This document shows, piece by piece, positions 25,655 through 33,255 of a DNA stretch of 33,567 bases (positions within the stretch are counted from its first letter, which is position 1; each line of letters starts with the position of its first letter). Made by a program: the position numbers and the translations under genes. The stretch covers positions 1-33,567 of the forward strand of contig CAYLVY010000028.1 in NCBI GenBank assembly GCA_964387205.1, written 5' to 3'. This DNA comes from CAIVAT01 sp964387205 (GTDB lineage Bacteria > Bacteroidota > Bacteroidia > Bacteroidales > FEN-979). Below the pieces are notes generated by a model. That model saw only the letters and a list, made by a program, of their open reading frames with translations, made no database searches and had not been told where the DNA came from.

Positions 25655-25662
25655 TAGTTTTG
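25655..25662 (+). promoter_or_regulatory. Candidate -7 promoter box of the MFS gene
   Basis: TAGTTTTG on the plus strand, matching TAnnTTTG, 94 bases before the ATG at 25757. The leader contains a GGAGGGAGG stretch (near 25685-25694) that is too far from the start to be an RBS. Confidence 0.38.
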
Positions 25663-25756
25663 CCGGGTTTATTGCAGGCGGGTTGGAGGGAGGAAAAATT
25701 GCCTCACCATGACATTCTGATCGATATATTTATTCACGAATATTAAATCCAGATTT

Positions 25757-27160
25757 ATGACAAAAGCAATTCAACAAACCCTGAAAGACTCTCCGGTAGC
25801 AAGATGGATCGCGCTGGCGCTGATCTCTTCGACCATGTTCTTCGCCTATTTTTTCGTGGATGTGGTGGCGCCGCTGCAAACTTTGATGGAGACCGAATAC
25901 CTGTGGTCGCCTGAGGTCTTTGGCATGCTTGGCGGTTCGGAGTTCTTCCTCAACGTCTTCGCCCTCTTCCTGATCCTTTCCGGCATTATCCTCGACAAAA
26001 TGGGGATCCGTTTTACCTTCATTACCGCGGGCCTTACCATGGTGCTTGGCGCTGCGATCAAGTTTTATGCCCTCACCCCCGGTTATGCCGAATCGGGACT
26101 GGCCAGCTGGATGGGCTCCTTTTGGATGGGTGTACCTCCCACTGCAAAACTGGCTTTTGTTGGATTCGCTATCTTTGGTGTTGGGGTGGAAATGGCGGGG
26201 ATCACCGTCTCCAAAACCATTGTCAAGTGGTTTAAAGGAAAGGAGATGGCACTGGCCATGGGCCTCGAAATGGCGGTTGCCCGGCTGGGCGTTTTTGCCG
26301 TCTTCCGCCTGACCCCGATTTTTGCAGAAAACGGCGGGCCTTCCAACTCTGTGTTCTGGGGAATGGTCTTTCTCTGCATAGGATTCCTTACCTTCCTTAC
26401 CTATACTTTTATGGATGCCGCCCTCGACAAACAGATGGGTGTAAGCAAGGCTACCACAAGCTCCGAGGATGAGTTCAAAGTCAGCGACCTGGGCAAAATA
26501 TTTTCCAATCCGGGCTTTCTGGCTATTGCCGGTCTTTGTGTCCTCTTCTACTCTGCCATCTTTCCCTTCCAGAAGTTTGCCACCGATATGCTCGCCTCCA
26601 AACTGAACCTCGATATAAAAGATGCCGCGGCCTATTTCTCATACTTCCCTATCGGTGCTATGATCTTGACGCCATTTATTGGGTTCTTCCTGGATAAAAA
26701 AGGATATGGTGCCTCCATGATGCTATACGGCGCAATCCTGCTGACGGTCTCTCACCTGATTTTTGCCCTTGTACCTGCCGAAATTTTCAATGTCCCCATC
26801 GCCATCCTCACCATTGTTATCCTTGGAACCGCCTTTTCACTCGTTCCCGCCTCCATGTGGCCTTCGGTTCCGAAGATCGTGGAAGAGCGTTACCTTGGTT
26901 CAGCTTACGGCAGTATTTTCTGGATCCAGAATATCGGCCTGATGCTGGTACCGGTATTGATAGGCTGGTCGGTGACGGCTTCCAACCCGGGCGTTTCCGA
27001 ACTCATTACCGCTAAAGTGGCGGGTGCCAAATATGACTATACGGTACCTGAACTGATCTTTGCAGGTTTTGGAGTTTTGGCTATTATCCTGAGTTTCGTA
27101 CTGAAGATGGTCGACCGCAAAAAAGGATACGGCCTCGATTTGCCCAATATCAGGAAGTAA
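25757..27160 (+). CDS. MFS transporter
   Basis: A 467-residue integral membrane protein with about 12 hydrophobic segments in two halves split by a charged loop (about 220-245, VSKATTSSEDEFKVSD). The MFS motif A-like D-K-M-G-I-R lies after TM2 and its counterpart D-K-K-G-Y-G after TM8. The overall look is that of the MFS subgroup including the MFSD1-like proteins common in Bacteroidota, but the substrate cannot be read from the sequence. No gene for a matching catabolic enzyme is adjacent. Convergent with the AbgT transporter, with 23 bases between the stops. Confidence 0.88.
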   Translation: MTKAIQQTLKDSPVARWIALALISSTMFFAYFFVDVVAPLQTLMETEYLWSPEVFGMLGGSEFFLNVFALFLILSGIILDKMGIRFTFITAGLTMVLGAAIKFYALTPGYAESGLASWMGSFWMGVPPTAKLAFVGFAIFGVGVEMAGITVSKTIVKWFKGKEMALAMGLEMAVARLGVFAVFRLTPIFAENGGPSNSVFWGMVFLCIGFLTFLTYTFMDAALDKQMGVSKATTSSEDEFKVSDLGKIFSNPGFLAIAGLCVLFYSAIFPFQKFATDMLASKLNLDIKDAAAYFSYFPIGAMILTPFIGFFLDKKGYGASMMLYGAILLTVSHLIFALVPAEIFNVPIAILTIVILGTAFSLVPASMWPSVPKIVEERYLGSAYGSIFWIQNIGLMLVPVLIGWSVTASNPGVSELITAKVAGAKYDYTVPELIFAGFGVLAIILSFVLKMVDRKKGYGLDLPNIRK

Positions 27161-27173
27161 TTATAAATGGTTA

Positions 27174-27189
27174 TCCTGAAAAATCAGGG
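27174..27189. terminator. Weak hairpin between convergent MFS and AbgT genes
   Basis: CCTGA-AAAA-TCAGG (27175-27188), extendable by one T-G pair, sits across the AbgT stop codon in the convergent gap. There is no clear T-run on either strand, so termination here is only possible. Confidence 0.28.
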
Positions 27190-28716
27190 GTAGAATAATC
27201 CGGCTTCGGGGCCAAGCGGCAAGCCCAGGAGGATCCATACGATCATCAGTCCTGTCCATGCTATCATAAAGGTGATGGAATAGGGCAGCATGGTTGCGAT
27301 CAGGGTCCCTATTCCCGATCTGGGTTCATACTTCTGGTAATATACAATGATCAGGGCGAAAAAACTCATCATCGGTGAAATAACGTTGGTGACACTGTCG
27401 CCGATCCTGAACACGGCCTGCGACAATTCAGGCGAATATCCCAGCAACATGAACATGGGGATGAACACGGGGCCCATGATGGCCCATTTGGCCGAGGCGC
27501 TCCCCATGAACATATTGATAAATCCCGACAGGAGGATGAAGAGGATCACCAGCGGGATCAGGCCGAGGTTGACGCTTTGAAGCCAGTCGGCCCCTTTGAC
27601 CGCAATCAGCATGCCCAGGTTGCTCCAGCGGAACCAGGCAACAAACTGTGCGGCGAAAAAGACCAGTACCAGAAAAGAGATCAAACCTTTAAAACTGGTA
27701 TTCATACCATTGACCACATCGTGATGGGTCCTGAAAGTTCCGGCGGCATAACCGAATATTATCCCGCAGACAGCGGCGATGATAAACAGCACGGAGATGA
27801 ACCCTTTCAGGATGGGGGAGTGGAGGATCATGTTGTCGTTGCCCCTGAGAAAACCATGATCGGGGATCAACCCGGCGAAAATCACTACCATGAAAAGGAT
27901 GAAAACAACGGCGACACGCTTTAACCCTTTCAGCTCACCGGCCGACAGCGTAGTAATGGCGGTCTGTTCCACCTGGCCGGTATATTTTCCGAGTCTGGGC
28001 TCCACGAAAGCCGATGTGACCCATGTGCCGGCGATCGCAATCACAAAGGTGGAGACAAACATAAAATAGTAATTGGCGGTGGGCATAACATAATATTCCG
28101 GATCAAGGATACGGGCTGCTTCCGTGGAAAGCCCGGCGAGGAGCGGGTCAATGGTACCTATCAGCAGATTGGCACTGAAACCACCGCTGACGCCGGCAAA
28201 AGCTGCCGACATCCCTGCAACCGGATGACGGCCCAGCGAATGGAAAATGACCCCGGCCATCGGAATGATCAGGATATACCCCAGGTCAGAAGCCGCATTG
28301 CTGATGATCCCGGTGAAGACGACAGCGAAGGTCACCAGTCCCGGAGGGGTCCTGGTAAGCATCAGGTTGATCGCCGCTTTGATCAATCCGCTGCTCTCGG
28401 CAATGCCAATCCCAAGCATGGCGGTCATCACAATGCCCAGAGGGGCAAAGCCGGTGTAATTGTCGACCATGTCCAGTAAAATCCGGTGAATCCCTTCACG
28501 ACCGAGAAGGTTGATCACCTGAATGGGTTCACCGGTGGCAGGATGCAGTGCGCTCCACCCCAGAAGGGACCCTAATGCGGAAAACAATAGGGTTATTCCA
28601 GCAAAAAGACCAAAAAGTGCCGCGGGATGAGGCAACGCGTTTCCAACACGTTCAACCGCCCCGAGAAAGTTGATATCTGATATTCTCCCTATTCCGAACC
28701 ATTTTTTTTCTTTCAT
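27184..28716 (-). CDS. AbgT family transporter
   Basis: A 510-residue membrane protein. The N-terminus (R-V-G-N-A-L-P-H-P-A-A-L-F) followed by TM segments, AESSGLIKAAI, ISNAASDLGYILIIPMAG, FAGVSGGFSANLL, TIDPLLAGLS, and MGSASAKWAIMGPVFIPM near the C-terminus are typical of AbgT. Characterised members take up p-aminobenzoyl-glutamate (E. coli AbgT) or export antifolates (MtrF, YdaH). In Bacteroidota the natural substrate is unclear. It is a single-gene unit with its own promoter-like box and an inverted repeat just before the start codon. Confidence 0.92.
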   Translation of the reverse strand: MKEKKWFGIGRISDINFLGAVERVGNALPHPAALFGLFAGITLLFSALGSLLGWSALHPATGEPIQVINLLGREGIHRILLDMVDNYTGFAPLGIVMTAMLGIGIAESSGLIKAAINLMLTRTPPGLVTFAVVFTGIISNAASDLGYILIIPMAGVIFHSLGRHPVAGMSAAFAGVSGGFSANLLIGTIDPLLAGLSTEAARILDPEYYVMPTANYYFMFVSTFVIAIAGTWVTSAFVEPRLGKYTGQVEQTAITTLSAGELKGLKRVAVVFILFMVVIFAGLIPDHGFLRGNDNMILHSPILKGFISVLFIIAAVCGIIFGYAAGTFRTHHDVVNGMNTSFKGLISFLVLVFFAAQFVAWFRWSNLGMLIAVKGADWLQSVNLGLIPLVILFILLSGFINMFMGSASAKWAIMGPVFIPMFMLLGYSPELSQAVFRIGDSVTNVISPMMSFFALIIVYYQKYEPRSGIGTLIATMLPYSITFMIAWTGLMIVWILLGLPLGPEAGLFYP

Positions 28717-28717
28717 A

Positions 28718-28749
28718 TTGATGCAGATACAAGATTTGCATCAAATATA
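28718..28749 (-). promoter_or_regulatory. AbgT gene promoter box overlapping an inverted repeat
   Basis: TATATTTG (28749-28742, minus strand) matches TAnnTTTG. A perfect inverted repeat TTGATGCA-N11-TGCATCAA (28718-28744) begins one base before the start codon and overlaps the last three bases of the promoter box. It could be an operator, or a hairpin in the leader that hides the start. Confidence 0.5.
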
Positions 28750-28794
28750 CAGTTTTTCAGAAAGATAGGAAATCAGGGTAAGAAGATATCAGGT

Positions 28795-29172
28795 TTAATG
28801 CTCGTGGGAACATTCATGGTGATGATGCTCATGATGGGCACAACTCGATCCGCTGTCACGAATCTTCCCGGCTATAAATTGCTCCACCAGGTACCTGGGA
28901 TTGCCGGAACAACCACGGATGACATCGATGCCCGCATGGTTCAGCACCTGGATCGCTCCGGCCCCGATGCCGCCTGCCAGCATCACACTCACGCCCTGGC
29001 TGGCCAGGGTAGTAGCGATGTTCGACTTGCAACCACATCCCTGGGTGGAAGGTAAAATTTGCACCGAACTGATCTGTTTATCGTCGGAAATCGTAAAGAT
29101 CTGATAAAATTCGCAATGACCGAAATGGTCGTCAACCTGGTTGTCGGGTGTAACCGGAACAGCTATTTTCAT
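28795..29172 (-). CDS. NifX/NifB-C-terminal-like (dinitrogenase iron-molybdenum cofactor family) protein with His-rich tail
   Basis: A 125-residue protein. Residues 1-105 form the Nif cofactor-binding fold: MKIAVPVTPDNQVDDHFGHC (1-20), a cysteine pair in G-C-G-C (46-48), and GGIGAGAIQVLNHAGIDVIRG. The tail (111-125) is CAHHEHHHHECSHEH, a likely metal-binding tag. Known: the fold carries Fe-S/Mo-type clusters in NifX, NafY and the C-terminus of NifB; stand-alone members are frequent in anaerobes that do not fix nitrogen. No nif gene is near. It follows the small Cys-rich membrane protein by 29 bases with no promoter between them. Its role is probably metal-cluster binding or delivery (inference). 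Confidence 0.88.
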   Translation of the reverse strand: MKIAVPVTPDNQVDDHFGHCEFYQIFTISDDKQISSVQILPSTQGCGCKSNIATTLASQGVSVMLAGGIGAGAIQVLNHAGIDVIRGCSGNPRYLVEQFIAGKIRDSGSSCAHHEHHHHECSHEH

Positions 29173-29201
29173 TCTTTTTTACTTTATGATGGATATTTTA
29201 T

Positions 29202-29447
29202 TCAGAGAGAGGAGATTTTTTTTCGTTTTCTTCGCCATTCCCTGATATCGGGCGAGATCAGCCAAAGAAAAAAGAGGGCCGACAGCCCCAGGATGATTTT
29301 TCCCGCCAGACAGTATGGACCGCAAAAATAATCATCACCGAATCCAAACAGGCAACTGGCGCATCCCAACAGCACCATCAGGATATAATCGGCCGCCAGG
29401 AGTGCCGGTAATACCATAAATATTTTGATCATCAGGGATCTTTTCAT
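29202..29447 (-). CDS. Small Cys-rich two-span membrane protein, unknown function
   Basis: An 81-residue protein with two hydrophobic segments (about 8-30 and 48-64) and a strongly basic end (WRRKRKK, positive-inside). Four cysteines lie in and around the connecting loop: C29-x-x-C32 and C42-x-x-x-C46, flanked by G-D-D-Y-F. Asp20 sits inside the first span. The Cys set could bind a metal or a cluster at the membrane. I do not recognise a family. It is the first gene of a two-gene unit with the NifX-like protein. Its promoter region contains a perfect palindrome, so expression is likely controlled. An alternative start is the Met at codon 6. Confidence 0.72.
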   Translation of the reverse strand: MKRSLMIKIFMVLPALLAADYILMVLLGCASCLFGFGDDYFCGPYCLAGKIILGLSALFFLWLISPDIREWRRKRKKISSL

Positions 29448-29460
29448 GGCTTTTTTTTAG

Positions 29461-29492
29461 CAAAAGTAATGAACAAATGTTCATTTGACAAA
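29461..29492 (-). promoter_or_regulatory. Promoter of the Cys-rich membrane protein/NifX-like operon
   Basis: On the minus strand TTTG (29492-29489), a 20-base spacer and TACTTTTG (29468-29461) match the Bacteroidota promoter TTTG-N19-TAnnTTTG within one base of spacing. It lies 13 bases before the ATG at 29447. It is the best-formed promoter in the window. Confidence 0.62.
29468..29485. promoter_or_regulatory. Perfect palindromic operator candidate
   Basis: AATGAACA-AA-TGTTCATT: two perfect 8-base arms around an AA centre. It fills most of the spacer between the -33 and -7 boxes of the minus-strand promoter, the classic place for a repressor. The form resembles TetR-family operators (inference). 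It may also affect the divergent tamL gene. No regulator gene is in the window. Confidence 0.6.
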
Positions 29493-29514
29493 TTTTTTTT
29501 ATCGATTTTATCAT

Positions 29515-29522
29515 TATTTTTG
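29515..29522 (+). promoter_or_regulatory. Candidate -7 promoter box of tamL
   Basis: TATTTTTG on the plus strand, matching TAnnTTTG, 45 bases before the chosen ATG at 29568. A TTTG at 29484-29487 is 27 bases upstream, too far for the consensus. This box falls after an in-frame ATG at 29469, supporting the later start. Confidence 0.42.
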
Positions 29523-29567
29523 TTCCCTGCTGAAATACAACCTCTTCAGCCGGTACTACGGCCTGAT

Positions 29568-31922
29568 ATGATAAAACAACGATTGCCTTTATACGGCTAT
29601 ACCATCCTGCTGATCTGGGTATTGACCGGTTGCAGTGTCACCCGCAAACTGGAGTCTGACGAGAGCCTGTTGATCCGTAACAGGATACAGGTGGAGGGGC
29701 ATGTGATCCCGGCAGAAGAGCTGGCACCATATCTGCAGCAAACGCCGAACGGTAAGTTTTTGGGTTTGTTCCGAACCGGTATTGTACTGTTTCAATGGGG
29801 CGCCAAAGGGAAAGAGACAGGTTTCAAAAGGTGGCTGAAGAATAAAGCAGGCAGGGCGCCGGTGTTGGTGGATACATCCCTTGTATCTGCATCTGGCAAG
29901 CAGATGGAGATGTACCTTGCCAATAAGGGGTATTTTCATTCCACGGTCCGCGATTCCGTGGTGGTAAATAAGAAAAAGGCTACTGTCATTTACCACGTTT
30001 TCCCCTCTGTCCCTTACCGAATCCGAAAGATCCGCTACGCGGTTCCGGATACACAGGTAGCAGGATTTGTTTACAGGGATACCGTCCGCTCACTGCTGAA
30101 AGCAGGTAATAACTATGATTCCTATGTATTTGATGATGAACGGAGCCGGATAACTTCCGATCTCATCAACCACGGCTTCTACAAGTTCTCTGTAAATTAC
30201 ATCAAATATACGATTGACACCAATCTGCGGAGCAGGCAATTGGATCTGACCCTCGAAATCGTCAACGACATTGTTCCTTCCATGATCAGCTTCCAGACTT
30301 GGCGACTCGTTCCGCATAAACGTTATTTTGTTAATAACATATTTATTTATCAGGAATTTGATCATGTTAATCCTTACAGAGGGGTTTACGATACGGTGAC
30401 GGTGATGTTCGAACCGTTGTATAAGAGCCAGCGCCCGTCTGCCTACTATTTTCTGAATCACACTGATTTTAAGGTCCGCCCGCGGACCATCGCCCAGTCC
30501 ATATTTATTACCCCGGGTAATGCCTATAACCTGAACGATGTCAATCAAACTTACTCGCAACTATCGGGTTTACAGGTGTTCCGTTATATCAACCTTCGCT
30601 TTCGGGAAGTGCCCGACAAGGAAAACCGGCTGTTGCAAAACAGTGACCTGCTCGATTGTCATGTTGAACTGTCCCGCAAGGAGGTACAGTCATTTGCAAT
30701 CACCACTGACGGGACAAATTCAGCCGGTGCTTTGGGAGTTCAGGCGAACCTGGGGTACCAGAATTTCAATATTTTCAGGGGGGCGCAAACCTTCCGGCTC
30801 AATTTCAGCGGATCGCTTCAGATGCAGGCAGTGGATGGTTTTTCCGGCAAGGCGTTTTTCAACACCATCGAAATGGGTGCAAATGCGGGGCTGACCTTTC
30901 CCCAGTTTCTCCTCCCAATCCGTCAGGAAAGGTTGCCCAAGAGCTTCAAGCCCAAGACCAATATCATCATCGGGTATAATTACCAATTGCAACAGCATTA
31001 CAACCGGCATATCTCCAACATCTCTTTTGGCTACAGCTGGAGGCAGAACGACCAGATCCAGCATGTACTGAATCCGGTTGAGATTGCCTTGGTTAAAATT
31101 TTCAAGGACAACTATTTTGATTCGGTATTGATGTCCCAGCAGGATAACCGGCTGAAGAACCAGTACACCGATCACCTGGTGGCCGGTTTGAAATATATCT
31201 TCACCTACAGCAATCAGGTGGTTGGTCAAAAGCGGGATTTCTTCTATATTCGGTCAACTCTGGAAACCGGCGGCAACCTGTTCTATCTTGCCAACTCGCT
31301 GTTGGGAAACACCAGGCCCGCTGAGGGGCAGTTTAAATTATTCGGACTTCCTTATGCCCAGTTTATCAGGCCCGATCTTGATATTCGGTTCTATGATATC
31401 ATGAGGAACAATAGCTCCCTGGTATTCAGATTTTATGCGGGAGTTGGCATTCCGTACGGCAACGCAGGGGTGCTTCCTTTTGAAAAAGCTTTCTTCGCGG
31501 GCGGAGCTAATGGGATGCGGGGCTGGAAGATGTACAGCCTGGGTCCCGGAAGCTACAATAACGCAGATCGCAGCGCGACATTCAATCAAATTGGTGATAT
31601 ACAACTGGAAGCCAACCTCGAATATCGTTTTCCGATCTATGGTTGGGTCCGGGGTGCCCTGTTTATGGATGCCGGCAATATCTGGCTGTGGCAGGAATCG
31701 GCCGACCTCCCCGGCGGGAAATTCTATCTCGATAAATTCCCGGGACAAATTGCCATCGATGTCGGGTTTGGTTTACGTTTCGACTTCGATTTCTTCATCT
31801 TCCGGTTCGACCCCGGGATTCCGCTCAAGGTGCCTACCTATCCCGGCGATGACCGCTGGACCTTTGATAAAATGCAACTTAAAGATATTGTTTGGAATTT
31901 TGGCATCGGTTATCCTTTCTGA
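29568..31922 (+). CDS. tamL: TamL-like lipoprotein of the BamA/TamA (Omp85) family
   Basis: A 784-residue protein. With the start at 29568 it has a lipoprotein signal ending L-T-G-C22 (MIKQRLPLYG, hydrophobic core). An in-frame ATG at 29469 would add 33 residues that bury this signal, and it lies inside the palindrome. Residues about 30-400 hold POTRA-like repeats (for example FPSVPYRIRKIRY, HKRYFVNNIFIY and ITPGNAYNLNDVNQTYSQL). Residues about 400-784 form the Omp85 barrel, with GGANGMRGWKMYSLGPG as the conserved loop 6 V/M-R-G-F/W motif, ending FGIGYPF. Known: Bacteroidota carry a lipidated TamA form, TamL, thought to work with TamB in envelope assembly. No tamB lies in the window. Convergent with the T9SS plug gene. 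Confidence 0.88.
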   Translation: MIKQRLPLYGYTILLIWVLTGCSVTRKLESDESLLIRNRIQVEGHVIPAEELAPYLQQTPNGKFLGLFRTGIVLFQWGAKGKETGFKRWLKNKAGRAPVLVDTSLVSASGKQMEMYLANKGYFHSTVRDSVVVNKKKATVIYHVFPSVPYRIRKIRYAVPDTQVAGFVYRDTVRSLLKAGNNYDSYVFDDERSRITSDLINHGFYKFSVNYIKYTIDTNLRSRQLDLTLEIVNDIVPSMISFQTWRLVPHKRYFVNNIFIYQEFDHVNPYRGVYDTVTVMFEPLYKSQRPSAYYFLNHTDFKVRPRTIAQSIFITPGNAYNLNDVNQTYSQLSGLQVFRYINLRFREVPDKENRLLQNSDLLDCHVELSRKEVQSFAITTDGTNSAGALGVQANLGYQNFNIFRGAQTFRLNFSGSLQMQAVDGFSGKAFFNTIEMGANAGLTFPQFLLPIRQERLPKSFKPKTNIIIGYNYQLQQHYNRHISNISFGYSWRQNDQIQHVLNPVEIALVKIFKDNYFDSVLMSQQDNRLKNQYTDHLVAGLKYIFTYSNQVVGQKRDFFYIRSTLETGGNLFYLANSLLGNTRPAEGQFKLFGLPYAQFIRPDLDIRFYDIMRNNSSLVFRFYAGVGIPYGNAGVLPFEKAFFAGGANGMRGWKMYSLGPGSYNNADRSATFNQIGDIQLEANLEYRFPIYGWVRGALFMDAGNIWLWQESADLPGGKFYLDKFPGQIAIDVGFGLRFDFDFFIFRFDPGIPLKVPTYPGDDRWTFDKMQLKDIVWNFGIGYPF

Positions 31923-31935
31923 CCCTTTGCCTTCC

Positions 31936-31961
31936 GTACCCGCGGTTTTCCCTTCGGGTAC
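31936..31961. terminator. Possible bidirectional terminator hairpin
   Basis: GTACCCG (31936-31942) pairs with CGGGTAC (31955-31961) around a 12-base loop, in the 42-base gap between the stops of tamL and the plug gene. There is no strong T-run, so this is a weak call based mainly on position. Confidence 0.35.
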
Positions 31962-31964
31962 AGA

Positions 31965-33242
31965 TTATCTCCTGACCCCTTCCAACACACCGATCAGCCT
32001 CTCATAACGCTCGCCGGTGCCGGCAAAATAGACCAGCACAGAATAATCATTTTCTGTTTCCCAATGGCTTCCTTCAATGAATGACACATCCACGGAACCG
32101 TCGGCAGGATTTTTCAGGGCATACAGATAATTGTAATATCCCTGTTTCAACAGTACCGACAATTCGTATCCTCTCCGGCCGGGATTGTATGCCAGTTGGT
32201 TCGCAGTGCCTGTCTGCCACAGGCTGAAGTTTCCGAGCACATGCAGGCTGCCGGTGGTAAGTGTTACCGGGAAAGGAAGGAAAAAATGTACCCAGGCATA
32301 ATCCGACTCAATGTCAGAATCCCTGGCATGATCATCGCTTTTGATCAGGAAGTTGCCGTTCAGGTCCGGTTCCGACACATAAGGTTTATAGGTGCGGGGC
32401 TGATCCGGAAGAAGATAGACCTGGTTGGCCGTGTCGAATCCCATCACCGCCACCCGGTCGGATTGATAGACCAGGCTCCTGAAATCGAAGTTTCTGAACT
32501 GGTTCCCGCCTCTGAAAACAATATTTTCATCATACCGGTAATCGAGTTCGTCGCCCCTGACGAACCTGGGCCTCGAAATGGTAACAGCGTTGTCCCATCG
32601 CTGGTTCTGCAGGATCACCGTACGGATCTCCCTTCCTATGTCATTGACCTTCCAACCCTTGAGGTTAACCACCGCATCCACTTGCTGGTGGGTGTTGCGA
32701 AGGTCTATCTTTCCGGCTTGTGCCACGTTGGCCGAGATGGCCACCTGCATGTTTTCCACCACCAGGAATCGTAAAGTAAAAACAACCTGGTCCGGGGTGT
32801 CATCAAAGACGATCAGGAGGTAGTTGCCCGAGAATTTTGGCCGGAGGTTATCGTCCGGGAACACGGCGCTGTAATGAATATAAGGCCTGGTGGTGTTGTA
32901 GGAATAGGTAAACTTCTCAATATTCACCTCGTCGAATCCGGAGATATAATCGAAGGAGGTAATATCTTCGGAAGTTTTCCATTCACTGTTGCAGTGCCGG
33001 ATGGTGTACCGGAACCGGCGGAGGCCGTCGTACAGGTCGTCGAAATCGAATACCAGTTTTTTCCCGGAGTTCAGTTCATACACGGGCATGGAAAAAGGCT
33101 CCGCCTCCCTGGAAAACCGGATGGTCCGGATGGCCGGATCATAAGTGGCGGTGACATTCGGCAGGGTTGCATTGGTCTGTGACCGTAAAAAACCGGTTAC
33201 CGCGGATAATAAAAAAAGGATAAGCAAGGCTTTTCTGTGCAT
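31965..33242 (-). CDS. Type IX secretion system plug protein (DUF5103 family)
   Basis: A 425-residue exported protein (signal peptide MHRKALLILFLLSAVTGF, cut near residue 21). Landmarks of the DUF5103 family: LVFDFDDLYDGLRRFRYTIRHCNSEW split around residue 80, S-F-D-Y-I-S-G-F-D, TYSYNTTRPYIHYSAVFPDD, GNYLLIVFDD, and a C-terminal beta-sandwich ending in KQGYYNYLYAL and EGSHWETENDYSVLVYF. This family was matched to the Plug that closes the periplasmic end of the SprA translocon in the Flavobacterium T9SS structure. It fits the two T9SS cargo proteins in the window. It follows the RNA methyltransferase gene by 13 bases and is probably co-transcribed with it. Confidence 0.87.
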   Translation of the reverse strand: MHRKALLILFLLSAVTGFLRSQTNATLPNVTATYDPAIRTIRFSREAEPFSMPVYELNSGKKLVFDFDDLYDGLRRFRYTIRHCNSEWKTSEDITSFDYISGFDEVNIEKFTYSYNTTRPYIHYSAVFPDDNLRPKFSGNYLLIVFDDTPDQVVFTLRFLVVENMQVAISANVAQAGKIDLRNTHQQVDAVVNLKGWKVNDIGREIRTVILQNQRWDNAVTISRPRFVRGDELDYRYDENIVFRGGNQFRNFDFRSLVYQSDRVAVMGFDTANQVYLLPDQPRTYKPYVSEPDLNGNFLIKSDDHARDSDIESDYAWVHFFLPFPVTLTTGSLHVLGNFSLWQTGTANQLAYNPGRRGYELSVLLKQGYYNYLYALKNPADGSVDVSFIEGSHWETENDYSVLVYFAGTGERYERLIGVLEGVRR

Positions 33243-33255
33243 GGATAAAGGATAT

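Noticed and set aside
28795..29172. Evidence for nitrogen fixation from the NifX-like protein
   Set aside because: No nifHDKENB genes are nearby and orphan members of this fold are common in non-fixing anaerobes.
29469..29567. In-frame extension of tamL starting MNKCSFDK
   Set aside because: It would place 33 residues before a good lipoprotein signal, and its start codon lies inside the palindrome and before the plus-strand -7 box.
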